Source: Gelatoporia subvermispora B
Taxonomy: Eukaryota > Basidiomycota > Agaricomycetes > Polyporales > Gelatoporiaceae
Direction: 5' to 3'
Length of the DNA stretch: 64,000 bases
NCBI GenBank assembly: GCA_000320605.2
Contig: KB445796.1
Location: forward strand, 646,282-710,281
The translations under genes were made by a program, and so were the position numbers. Numbering within the stretch: the first letter of the stretch is position 1; each line of letters starts with the position of its first letter. Of the stretch, positions 1-11,079 are shown piece by piece. The notes below the pieces were generated by a model. The model saw nothing but the letters and a program-made list of their open reading frames with translations. It did not search any database and was not told the DNA's origin.

Positions 1-52
1 TGTATAACCATTCAACATCATTCTAAAACGCCTCTGACATGGACTTTTCTAG

Positions 53-338
53 GATAACCTCGATCTTTGTCACACATTTTCTGCTCGATCTTCGTCAAGC
101 GGCGCGCCAGCCTCAAGTCGGTGATTCGCTAGGCCCACGGGAGCACGGGGAGATACGACAATCTTCATCTCTTCGTTTTGCATCTTTCATCGATAACATG
201 GGCGAGGAGCTGATGTACGATATGGATGATCCTAGCCCTGGAGTCGTCCTCGCGGCGGCTACCGAGCAAGGACACGAGATAACTAATGGTAGAGACGTAC
301 AATCAGGAGACATACTACATAGCCCGGTATGCCGATAG
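53..338 (+). CDS. DUF6533 membrane protein, last exon (copy 1, truncated by window edge)
   Basis: This is the 3-prime exon of a DUF6533-family gene whose upstream exons lie outside the window. I start it after the AG at 51-52, because copies 2 and 3 (3876-5520 and 11080-12794) have an acceptor at the same place and in the same phase. The encoded tail has the family's C-terminal pattern: a THFLLDLRQA segment, then FASFIDNMGEEL, then an acidic tail ending at a stop at 336-338. The preceding 50 bases match the intron of copy 2 (both begin TGTATAACCATTCAACATCA), so copies 1 and 2 are recent duplicates. The family is fungal, poorly characterised and predicted to be a multi-span membrane protein; no function is assigned. 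Whether copy 1 is intact cannot be judged from the last exon. Confidence 0.7.
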
Positions 339-664
339 GTAGTTCTCTGATATTGCGCAGCACACCCAGCCCGGTACTGATAGTCACACATTGCAGGATA
401 TTTAACATGTACGACTTTTACTTCTTCGAGCTTTTGTGTTGTGTGTATGACTTCCGCTTCTTTGCGCTAGCACATTGCGTCCTCTCCTGACTGCTGCAGT
501 CCTCCTATCTAAGTGGTGTATTTATTTTTCCGAAATATAGGCTTTTCTGAAATGTGTCGATCTCCATAAGAAAGGTCACAGCGAGTTATTATAACATCTA
601 TCAGTACACTATAGTACACCAGAAGTACATGAGAGCGAACTGGAGCATGAACGAATACGACAAG
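339..664. other. Downstream flank of DUF6533 copy 1, no gene recognised
   Basis: No coding signal is seen. Positions about 325-390 align with the sequence flanking the TIR element downstream of copy 2 (around 5541-5555 and 5900-5970) and represent the element-free version of that site. Confidence 0.5.
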
Positions 665-1740
665 ATCTCACACGGCGCCGTTGATGGATGATCTTCGACA
701 CCGCCAGTCACACCTGGTCGCATGAGCTTTCACAGGACTCACCTGTTCGAACAATCTTGCCGGGCCCGTCCATGATCTTCGTATCGTTGAGGGCTTGGTG
801 TCTGGTTGGGACAGCGGCGAGCGAGTTCTAGCAAAGAAGTCAAGTCCGAACTCATGGAAATGCAGAAGTCACATACCTCGTGACCAATTTCGCGATAGGT
901 ACGTGGTGATACCTACTACTGATACGAGCACTGAAATCGCCTCTGCTGCTAACCGCTGGTAGAATGTTCAATCCTAGCATAGTAGACCGATCGAGGATAC
1001 AGTGTGCGTACGTCTTCTAACATCAACTGCATGAGAGAAATCGCACGCTGGTCTGTGTCCAACCGGGATCACAAAGCGCACGTCGGTAAGCCTGTGGTAC
1101 AAGAGTCAGTGCAGATATGTGTCGAAATCAATTCGTAGGCATACTGCACGTAGGTGGTCAATAGCCAATTGAGGACGTCGCCAGCAGAGTCATTGTCGTG
1201 GTTCCTGAAGGCGTACGTACGGGTCACCCGGGTGTTGAAGCGCTCGACACTGGCGAGATGAGCGGTATCTCTACCATCCCATGCGTCTTGAACAAGTTTT
1301 GTTCCCGGTATCGAAAAGGCGGAATTTTCTCCTTCTGTCAGTGAAGTCATCCAGAAAATATGCAAGATAGACGTACTTTGGAGAGGCTCGCAGACCTTGG
1401 AGCTGATGGTCTTCCAGTGTCTGCTCTACTTTAGCGCGACCTGCTAACTCGTCCTGTATCAATTTCTATGTGACCATCGGCGGTACCTGACAGGGAATCT
1501 TTCCGAGGACAACATTCGCTGCAGCTAAGGCTGAGTTTGATATTACGTCCAAGATAGATTTTCCGAGTCCCTGCATTCCTCCTCAGATTTGGGACATTCT
1601 TACTTGGAAAACGCAGCAACATACTTCAAGCACAATGGCAAGCTTGCCATTCGAAAGCGACGAGCATGTTGGTCATGTAGGCGTAGTCGTCCGGGTGACG
1701 TGACACTCGTCGCGATCATCACCATCCGAATGCTGAGCAG
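665..1740 (-). pseudogene. Degraded inverted partial copy of the HDA1 histone deacetylase
   Basis: Read on the minus strand this region aligns with the 3-prime half of the intact deacetylase at 7191-10044. Recognisable blocks include the GECHVT region, the SAFSIP block, the NHDNDSAGDVL block of the Arb2-like domain, the YVQYAYE segment and the terminal INGAV plus TGA. The intron after the catalytic GK(L)VVALE region is also present (about 1575-1632), so this is a DNA-level duplicate and not a retrocopy. The piece matching about 8970-9410 of the intact gene is missing and there are frameshifts and stops, so no functional protein can be made. The catalytic N-terminal half is absent. Divergence from the intact gene is substantial, which points to an old duplication. 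Confidence 0.8.
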
Positions 1741-2470
1741 GCTGAGCGAGCACGAGGGCAAGTCATGCGAGCGCAGGCACCCCTCTGGAATCCCATACCC
1801 AACCCGCGCATGCTGTTCCGTGCAGCCTTGAATGAGCTGGGCATATGTGCGTAGGCAGGACAGGAGCTCATGATGCTGAGCGAGCGTGGGGAGGAATGCG
1901 CGCTCATTTGATCGCGAGGGCGTGTTGGGCACGGTTTCGGGCGAGCGGCAGCAGGGGTCATTACATGGGTTGAACTCCTTTTCAACCTCTATGAGGACGT
2001 CGGCGAAGGGGAAGGACTGCCATTCTCACCGCCCTCCGCGATGGTCGTCCTTAGGTGGAGCGTTGGGAGTTCGGATTATGCGAGTTTGGAGATGCGCGCG
2101 ACGCGTTTGAGAGCTTGGTCCTCCTGGAACTAGCGTGTGTGTGATTGCGTGGCGATGAACGTGTCCCTTGCGCGTAGTGTCACATTATCGCCATCAGGGA
2201 TAACACGTGAGCTGTAGTTGCACCGTTGTCGGGTCCGGGAGAGTTCGATGAGCATGAGCATGCCTAGGCCGACGCCGATAAGGACGCCGCAGAGGGTGTT
2301 GAGTATGCCGCGTCCTCCTCTACGCACGAACAGTCTGCCCTGCTCTTCTTGCGCTTGTCAGAGTCCGCTCATGCTGCCCCGACGTCCCCCAGTCATAGTA
2401 CATAGGTCCTCGCGCGTGCAGGTACCAGGGAGACCTCCGACTGGTCTGTAGCTGCGAGTCTCAAGCTGCC
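1741..2470 (-). pseudogene. Possible coding relic with one membrane segment, unknown
   Basis: On the minus strand there are short open stretches that look protein-like but lie in shifting frames. One (2130-2327) contains a glycine-rich hydrophobic helix (GILNTLCGVLIGVGLGMLML) followed by ELSRTRQ. Others contain the block FADVLIEVEKEFNP and, near 1800-1930, LAQHHELLSCLRTYAQL. They could be exons or debris of one membrane-protein gene abutting the deacetylase relic. I do not recognise the family. Confidence 0.3.
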
Positions 2471-3875
2471 CCCAGCAGTACTAAAGCCAACCGTGTCTTT
2501 TTCCGCAGCCTACACGCCGCCACATCTGGGGTATGGACGACATGGAGGATTCGATTTGCGCGTGTCGCGCGCAACACATACATTCGATGATGCATGCTTA
2601 CACCATCGTTGTTCTCTGTAGCATGGCTGGTCACGCCGGGAAAGGAAGAGGCGGTGGTATTGTGATTGACGTGGCACTTCGGAATCGTGCCTACACCTGC
2701 ACGCAGAGATAGATGGCTCTGACGATCACGTTCTGCGAGTAATATTGCCCGGATAGGCGCTCCACTTATCTTTGCATAAGTGATTGGCATTCAAATGTCC
2801 CTTGTAATATATTTCAAAAATAACACATGCTCATGTTCGTCTCGCTACAGACTGCACACGTACAGCCTGCGAATAAGCCGTGGGGCTGGGGAGGGATTCC
2901 ACACGAGGCCGGGGCTCAAGTCCACGGGTGATGCGTTACCAACACCTCGGAGATACTCTATGATAAATTCAGAGGAGCGATGGGGTTTTGAAACCCTCCA
3001 AGAACAGCTAGCTTCGTTGCTCCAAAACGCTGACTGAGAACGAGGGCAGGCAATCGGATGAAGACTCATTAAGTGGCGGTCATTTCAAAACGGGCTATAC
3101 ACTTTGAAGAGCCTAGTACCGTCGATCTAGAGCGCGTCACAGCCTCCGGCGTTCTTCAGGTCAGTTGCAGGAGGCCTGGGAGAGGCGCACGCTAGCAAAT
3201 CCTCGCTCATATGAATATGTGTGCCAACCCCCGGGATACGCTCGAACTGTCAAACATCGACCGCACTGAGAGTCGTTTCGGCACTTTCTTTGTCCAATGT
3301 AGATTGAGCATGGCTACAACAAGGTATCGTAAACAATGCCCTATATATCCCTGACTCGAAACACTCCTTGGTAAAAAGACGTTTATGATACTTGAAGCTA
3401 GCTTCAATCGCCATCAATGACCATGACGTCACGACGCGTTGTTATCGCCGGTCTTACCGGGATCCACTCCGCCACTGGCAACACGAGTTCATCCATGCAG
3501 AGCAATATCGGGTTCCTAAGAAGGGTAGACTACTGTGAGTGACATAGAGGACGAATTGTCTCGGTGTTAACAGCCCCATGGGATATCTCTGCCACCGTAC
3601 AGAACTTTCTAGGTGTGCTAATCGGAAGGGAATGCGTGCTGAGACATTCATTTCTCGCATCGCACCACCCGCTGATGCCCTTTCAAGTTTTTGTTCATGA
3701 TGTCAGTGGGCAAGCTATGAAGGGCCCAACGACCAAATCCTGTATCTGGCATTATTTTGCATCAGCGGATACATATAACACACAATACGTAGGTGTAGTA
3801 TCCCGCAGGAGTATATATACGTGTTGCCGGGAAATCTAGATGCATTACTTCAGCTACTCTCGCGCACGTTTAGTC
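2471..3875. other. No gene recognised
   Basis: Only short unsupported reading frames are present on both strands, none with a recognisable domain or a convincing intron set. The stretch immediately before 3876 is the likely promoter and 5-prime leader of DUF6533 copy 2. Confidence 0.5.
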
Positions 3876-5520
3876 ATGTCGGATCTAAACACCATCTCCC
3901 TTTCTAATTATGACCAATTTTTGTAAGTGCGTCGTAGCAACATCATTGAACCCAGAGACTAACAATTCTGTCTCAGCACTGTTCCTCAAGCGATAGACCT
4001 GGCACTTGTAGGTGCGCACTTGAGCGAATCCTAACAAAAGCCGCATAGGTGATGATAGAATGATAGTTTTGGTTGTCTACGATCACTTCATCACGTTTTC
4101 AGACGAAGTTAGGCTAATCTGGGGATGCAAACTGACCAGTGTTACGCTATTGTTCTATGTGAATCGCTGGGCCATATTATTATGGGCACTATTGCAAATC
4201 TGTGGGCTCTTCGAACTTCTACCACCTGCCTCATGGTAAGCACAACTTCAGAACTCTGCCTCAGCTGGCATTTAGCAACTTGATTGCTGATTGTTCCCCT
4301 CAGCTGTGTAACGGAAGGAATGATCAGTGATATATTAGTCGTTGTTCATCTTGCTATCTGGTCATGTACGTGGCTTCTCAAGATCATATCTCCCGGTATT
4401 CATCATTTCTTTTGTGTTTCGATAGTTTTTTCAGCAATCCGAACACACGCGATCAGCTTAGGGAACTGGCGGCTCACTACTCCTGTACTTATTCTCACAA
4501 TGGCACCTGCGGTTATTATGGGTGTGCGTGGACATACTTGCTACATCTCTGAAATGTTATATACTTACCTTGAGTAGTACTGTTTGCGCATCATGGCGTC
4601 TCAAATGGTGTATGGGCCTGAGCCTGGAAATGCACCTGGCTGGTGCCGGCGCATGTGGAATGAGGCTACTGAGACTCGAGTTGGGATTGTGGGGTAAGTT
4701 CGAATCTATTTAGCAACCTGAAGACATACATTGACTTTGGGCAGCTGTAAGCACACAATGACGCGGCATAATGTCCGGCATCTTATTTATCTTATTATGG
4801 CTTTAGACTCTGTCCCCTGTCTTATACTTGGGGATGTTCTAGTTCTCGCCATCACCTGGTGGAAGACCTATCATGTATATAGGCTCGCGAGGACTGTGAA
4901 AGTAGGATCACCACTTTCTATGACACTTCTTAGAGACGGTAAGTCGCGCACACTCTCTGATTTTCACCTTCTAATGAGCCCACTCCGACAAATTTAGGCA
5001 CAATCTACTTCAGGCATGTAGTTCATGCATATAGCTTGCAATTCACGATCTCAGACCTGTCTGTTATTGCAGCATGCTTTTGCCGGTATATAGCTACATG
5101 GCAATCGTATCTATTACAGATGTTCGTACTCTGCAGGATTGTTGAGCATAGCTAATGCCTGCTGCCAGCTTAAACCTGACCTATCTATGTACAGTCTGAT
5201 CACACTGTATAACCATTCAACATCACTCTGTCACCCACTATCTGACCTGAATCTCTAGAATGTCCTCGATCATTGTCACACATTTCCTGCTCGATCTTCG
5301 TCAAGCCGCATCTCAGCCTCAAGTCGGTGCCTTGCTAGTTTCACAAACGATTCGACAATCTCCGACTCTTCACTTTGCATCTTTCATCGATAACATGGGC
5401 GAAGAGCTGACGTACTGCACGGATGATTCTAGTCCTGGAGTTGTCCTCGGGACCGCTACCGTGCAAGAACATGAGACAGTCAATAGTGGAGTTGTACAGG
5501 TCGGGAGACATACTGCGTAA
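3876..5520 (+). CDS. DUF6533 domain membrane protein (copy 2)
   Basis: This is a multi-exon gene. The start chosen is the ATG at 3876 (MSDLNTISLSNYDQF), followed by short introns; the first donor is GTAAGT near 3928. The next exons encode the DUF6533 signature: VYDHFITFSDEVRLIWG then FYVNRWAILLWALLQ. Hydrophobic helices follow, including MISDILVVVHLAIW and a segment with TTPVLILTMAPAVIMGV. The last exon starts at 5259 after CTCTAG and encodes the THFLLDLRQA and FASFIDNMGEEL tail. The architecture suggests about seven membrane spans; the biochemical role of the family is unknown. No obvious disabling mutation is seen, though exon borders in the middle are approximate. It is a close paralogue of copy 1 and a more distant one of copy 3. 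Confidence 0.7.
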
Positions 5521-5549
5521 CCATGCTTCGTTTCAATCCTGCTGATAGG

Positions 5550-5905
5550 TAGGTACTAGTGCTTTGCACGGGTCTACCCCCGGGTGCCAGCGCTATGACC
5601 CGTACCCGTACCCGCGGAGGGTATAGACCCGTGAGCACGGGTACGGGTACGTGAAGCGCTGGTCCGGGGTTGGCCAAGCGCCCTCTAGGACACTGCTGCG
5701 GTGTCAAAAATGGTACGGAGAGTATGCGGGAGCCCTGGTATGGCTCCCGCATGCTCGAATTCGTTCCCAAAGCGCTCTTTTGGGCGCTTTGGCCGTACCC
5801 GCAGGGTTCACGGGTACTAGCACAACGACCCGTACCCGTACCCTCACGGGTAAGGGTACCCAACCCGCGCGGGTTACCCTTACCCGTGCAAAGCACTAGT
5901 AGGTA
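5550..5905. mobile_element. Small TIR element (MITE-like) with 6-bp target duplication
   Basis: The element spans 5556-5899 (344 bp). Its ends are perfect 18-bp inverted repeats, CTAGTGCTTTGCACGGGT on the left and the reverse complement on the right. It is flanked by the direct repeat TAGGTA at 5550-5555 and 5900-5905. Inside are many copies of ACCCGTACCCGTACCC-like units in both orientations and a strong hairpin at about 5725-5751. It has no coding capacity, so it would need a transposase in trans. The paralogous flank of DUF6533 copy 1 (around 325-345) lacks it, which supports real insertion. The transposon superfamily is not clear from the ends. Confidence 0.85.
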
Positions 5906-7190
5906 CCACATGAGATGCTAATATTTGCGACGCATAAAGTCCATTACTGATCCTCACACATTGCAGGGGGTTTCTCGCACCGTGTGGCTGTCCGTTTGCA
6001 CATGTGCAGCGAAGTGGACACGGTCAGCAGAGAGGGCACGCATGATCTACTTTCTTCGGATGTCCGAGTCTCTTGATCTCTGCAAAGCGAACAATCACAG
6101 AGATCAATTACGGTGCTTACAATGTACATAATTCCATTGAGTCCCTATCCTCCGCTACTTTTTGGGAATGTGTTCGATCCGTGCAGTCAAGGACGGAATC
6201 GTACGTGTGGGCTACTAGGTGCGCGAGTGTTCTTCCGTTGGTTAACAGATGAGCGAGCCTCTTGCACCTTGCGTAGAGAATGACAACAAAAGGTTGGCTA
6301 GATAGTCTAGTATGGCTTTAAAATCCCCCAGATCGACGTTAATACACTCCTAGTGAGGTATAGTCCGTCTATGAGGCAATCTATTGCCACTCTCTCGGTC
6401 TCCTCGAGAAAGAAGGCAAGGGATTACCCATTCTCGTTCTCAGACAGTGTCTTGCGTGCGCGCTCCGGAAAAAGCAAGCCGCCTGTCGTCAGAGATTATA
6501 AGGCGCACACCGCACGACCCCTCCAAATTCTCCGACAGAATATCTCCGAGGTGTCGGCCGATGGCCATAGGGCTACCCCCATTATCACATCTGCGTAGGG
6601 ACTCTTACACGTTAAATGATCGGCGCCGTTCTGTAAATCTTACTTGCAATGTTTATGTTCTTGCACCAAGGTGTGATTTTGCCTCGTCACTGGAGTAACA
6701 TCCGCCACCGGGTGAATTGCAGCTATGTTGGGATGTCGTACTTAAGCAACTCCAGGATGCCTGAGAATTGAGCAAGTGCAAGACTTTGCACATGGAGCGT
6801 AGAATAATGTTCAATGAAAATATGTTGCTCCATCTGTACGACGTCTGGCTTTTGAAATGGCTAGGCTTGGACAGTCACAAGAGGAGCAGACTCCAGAGAC
6901 AGTCGCAGCGCCGGGCTCCATGTTGGATGACATTGAATCACGTGGCACGACGCGTGAGGAGCAATGTGGCTCGGCGCGACGCGGCTCCAGTGTGCCGAGA
7001 ATGCCGGATGCATCGGCGATCGAAATACTGACACACAATTGGTGATCGCGTTACATTCCAAGATCCGCATCCAAAATCGTAGACCGCAAAATCGACTTGC
7101 CTTATTCGTGATACCAGGATCTCGCTCAACAGGTGAGGCAGCCAAGCCAAAGTAAGTGCCATCGTAGACTACCGACACGGCAACAGCGAT
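5906..7190. other. Intergenic, HDA1 upstream region
   Basis: No conserved gene was recognised. A plus-strand frame at 6857-7045 encodes a 62-residue acidic, Ser/Gly-rich peptide (starts MARLGQSQEEQ) that could be an upstream open frame or an exon, but there is no support beyond being open. The rest has only short frames. The last few hundred bases should contain the HDA1 promoter; no TATA box stands out. Confidence 0.4.
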
Positions 7191-10044
7191 ATGGGCTCCT
7201 CATCTATACCCATGGACGTGGACGCCGGTCCCTCACGTTCAACATCGACCCCGCAACAAGATGCTACGCCCGCTATGAACGGGAACGCTTCCCCCCTCCG
7301 CCCACGAGTGATAGAGGTGGCCCGCGCAACTTCACTTCCTTCAGAGCTACTCCCACCCGATGCCCGTGTCGGCTATGTGTACTCACCAAAGATGACGGCG
7401 CACGCGTGCGTGAACGGGCACCCCGAGCAGCCCGCGCGCATCGCACGCATCTTCGATAAGCTCAAGGACCACGGCTGCATCGGGCAAATGCGCCGGCTCC
7501 CGATCAGGCCCGCCCTCCGCGACGAGGTCCTCCTCGTCCACAGCGAAGCTCTGTGGGAGAAGGTCCTCGCCATACACTGTAAGATGTCTCTCGTGATACG
7601 TATGTAAGCAATGCGTTGACATTCGTTCATACGTGTGCCAGCGATGAGTGAGCAGGACATTGCAGACTCGGAGTCGTACTACAGCGAGCTCTCCCTGTAT
7701 GTGCACCCGAGCACCCCGTATTGCGCACAGCTGAGCTGCGGAGGGGTAATTGAGGCCGCCCTCGCTGTAGCCCGTGGTGACGTTCAGAAATCCTTTGCCA
7801 TAGTCAGACCGCCTGGACATCATGCGGAACCTGATGAACACATGGGTTTCTGCTTTTTCAACAACGTCTCGATTGCTACCAAAGTTGTGCAGCTGCGGAC
7901 ACCGATCAAGAAGGTTATGATCCTTGACTGGTAAGCCGTCTAACCCCAGCCATGTTCACGATGCGTTCACTAAGTCTTCGTAGGGATGTGCACCATGGTT
8001 CGTATTCACATAGATTCCGGCTTCTCTCAAATTTGAAGATATATAGGAAACGGTACTCAGAAGGCATTCTATGACGATCCTTCTGTTCTGTATGTCTCTC
8101 TGCATCGATACGACGGGGGCAACTTCTACCCTAACGGTCCCTTCGGGAGCTTGATCTCCTGCGGAGAGGGGGCCGGTCTCGGCTAGTACGTGTCTGCTCA
8201 GCACCTCCTCGTTCACTCCTCCAACCTTTCTGTTAGTTCCGTCAACGTACCATGGCCGGAAAAGGGCATGGGCGACGCAGATTATCTCTTGGCATTTCAG
8301 AAGGTCATCATGCCGATTGCCATAGAGTTTGCTCCCGAGCTCGTGATTAGTAAGTACAAACGGCAATAACTAGTAGATCTGGCTTGACTCTTATATTCTT
8401 GTGTCCAGTCTCCGCAGGATTTGACGCAGCGGACGGCGATGACCTTGGCGAGTGTCACGTCACCCCCGACGGATATGCACACATGACGCACATGCTCTCC
8501 TCGCTCGCTAACGGCAAGCTTGTCGTTGCGCTCGAGGTATGTCTGCCTTGCTTAAACAAGGGAGACCAGAATCTGAGGAGGAGAAACTTAGGGCGGCTAC
8601 TCTCTGGATGCAATATCAAATTCAGCGCTAGCTGTAGCGAAGGTTATCCTCGGAGAAGTACCCCGCCAACTGCCGCCCATGGTAGCATCAGAAGTTGCCA
8701 CAGAGACGATTTGGCAGGTCGCGCTGGAGCAGAGCAAATACTGGAAGAACGTCGACCCAAAGGCCTGCGAGCCTCTCGAAGGCGTGTCTATCTTGCCTAC
8801 GTGTTGGACGATTGACTGATCTACCAACAGAAGTGGAAGAGTCTGCTTTCTCGATACCAGAGCTACTCAAGGCGCACCGTCAACAATACCTGTTCAAGAC
8901 GCATGGGATGGTGGAGGTGCCGCTTGTCTCGCCAGCTCTAGTTGAACGATTCAGTACCCAAGTGACCTGCACGTACGGCACCCACTTGCTACCTGGCACA
9001 CTTACTGACCCGTAACAGGACCGATATCATGGAGAATCATACTCTGGTGCTCTTCGTGCATGAATTGTGGGTGCTCAACTTCACCAGAACCCAGCTCGAG
9101 TGTTGACCGACCGAAAACGCCAGTGGCAACTTGCGCGCAGAACTTGACTCGGTAACCCACTGCGACCTTAACATCGAGCATTCATACCTGGCGAGTCTGA
9201 TCCTTGCCGATGGACGACCTACATTAACAGCCAGACCAGCTGGATTTTTCAAAGTCATTGATTAAGTGGGTCAGAGACTCAGGCTATGCTCTCCTCGACG
9301 TCAACGTCTACCCGAAACCATTCGCGAAACCAGCCAGGGTATGGCGGCGTGATGCTTACCATAATCCACACTCTAACATCATCCTTTGGCCCTAGTCAAG
9401 GAATCACGACAACGACTTTGCAGGCGACGTCCTCATTTACCTGTGGGACAACTACGTGCAGTACGCCTATAAATGATATTGATATACCTGTGCTGACGTA
9501 TAGCACAACAGGCTTACCGACGCGCGTCGTGTCGTCCTAATTGGACACGGACCTGCATGCGACTCCCTCATGAAACTGATGAGGGAAAGATGTATGCGGC
9601 CCATACCCTCGACCGGTCTACTATGTTGAGGCTAACTCTCCGCCAGCGGTCAACATCATGAAGGCGGTTTCAGCAGTTGTGCAAGTGGTAGGGTATCACC
9701 ACGTACCCATTACTCCCAAAGACCTACCACAACTGCGAAACTGGTACTTCGAGGTAAGAGATTTCTGCATCTCGATGACTCCTGACTTGACCCCTCGGGT
9801 AGAACTCACTTGTCGTTGTCCCAACCGGACATGAAGCGTTACGCGACACGAAGATCATGCGTAAGCATGGCAAGATTATCTGGTCGGGTGAGTCCTCTCG
9901 AAGCTCATGAGACAAAGGCTAGCTGCTTACATGCTAATAGATGAACCCAAGGCCATCAAACTCATCACAAGTGCTTTACCGCTCATCAGGGACTTTGTGC
10001 TGGCCAAGCTTAGTGTCAAGTCAAAGATCAACGGCGCCGTGTGA
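7191..10044 (+). CDS. HDA1: Class II histone deacetylase, HDA1/Clr3 type, with Arb2-like C-terminus
   Basis: The product is a zinc-dependent deacetylase of histone lysines acting in the nucleus in transcriptional silencing; the fission yeast orthologue Clr3 is part of SHREC. The start is the ATG at 7191. A short disordered leader precedes the deacetylase domain, which reads across introns as [85 protein letters not shown] and finally [15 protein letters not shown]. All the expected metal and catalytic residues of the family (the HH pair, DVH, the downstream D in GFDAADGD, and the GGY loop) are visible. The C-terminal part ([59 protein letters not shown]) is the Arb2-like domain typical of HDA1. 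The stop is TGA at 10042-10044. At least nine short introns are inferred; exact borders need transcripts. Confidence 0.9.
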
Positions 10045-11079
10045 GATCTCGCTGTAAATATTGTTTGTATCTGCTGGGGGATCTTTGCTTACGCTCTCAA
10101 GTTGCTCTCGTGTATTTGTAGATGTTAGAGTAGCTCGCTGTGACCTTTCTGATGAAGATTGACGGGTTCGACCGGACGGTAGGACCGTCGTCCTATCTTG
10201 GATGAAGAAATATGGGATAAGCCCATTTTCTTGACAAAAGAGCTTTTGGGAAGATTCTAAAGCCAAGTCAGGCCGCCATTGTGGCGTCATTTGCACAACT
10301 ACCGCGCGCCGCTGCACCGCTCGATCTTGCTGTAACGGTCAGAGCCTGATACCGATGACCGCTTGATCGGTGAACTGAAAAGCAAGTGTGCTGTTCCAAA
10401 GTCGGGGGCTCTTGGTAAAAATGTCTCAGGTGATACGTCTATTCGACACCTGTCAACGTGTCGGTCTCCGTGTGAGCTCGGTTGGAATGATGTTGCCAGC
10501 ATGGAGACCTTACTGATTACGGGGACACTGGAGTTGCGAAAGCCACCATATTTACATATGGGCATCGAATGGTGTGCGTGATTCGATCGTCCTGTAACTG
10601 TTTGACAGATGTTATCTGCCACTGCACAGGTGATTATACTTCCATCACGCAGAAATAAACCCCATAGGAATTGCTGACGACACTTGAGTGTGAGCGATCT
10701 TCCAAGGTGGGTATTCCGATGGCATAGTTTGGCAGTGTCTTGTGATGTGTGATATTCCAAAGTAGATTCGTCGTGGTACATGCCATAAGTCGCCTTCCTG
10801 CATGCACTTTCTTACACTGCCGCGTAGATGAGACCAATTGTGCATGATTCTGCCTGCCAAGGTGGTCCCCTAGGCATTGGCGTCATTGGCACAGAAGGGA
10901 AGCTATGTGCAATGGTTGTACTCGGTGAACGAACTGCGACAATCAGCGTGTTCGGTATATGTGCCCGCGAAGAAGTACGCATTTAAGCTGGGACGAGACG
11001 ATGAGTGCTATACAATACGGCTTTCAGCCTCTTCTCTCCAGGGCACCCCGCGGCCCATCGTTCTACAGTAAGTACCGAG
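10045..11079. other. Intergenic between HDA1 and DUF6533 copy 3
   Basis: No conserved gene was recognised. A 160-codon frame on the minus strand (10299-10781) and a plus-strand frame at 10877-11071 are open but resemble nothing I know and have no supporting splice pattern. The last part serves as upstream region of the gene starting at 11080. Confidence 0.4.

Noticed and set aside
10299..10781. 160-codon minus-strand gene between HDA1 and DUF6533 copy 3
   Set aside because: No recognisable domain, no splice context and a competing open frame on the other strand.
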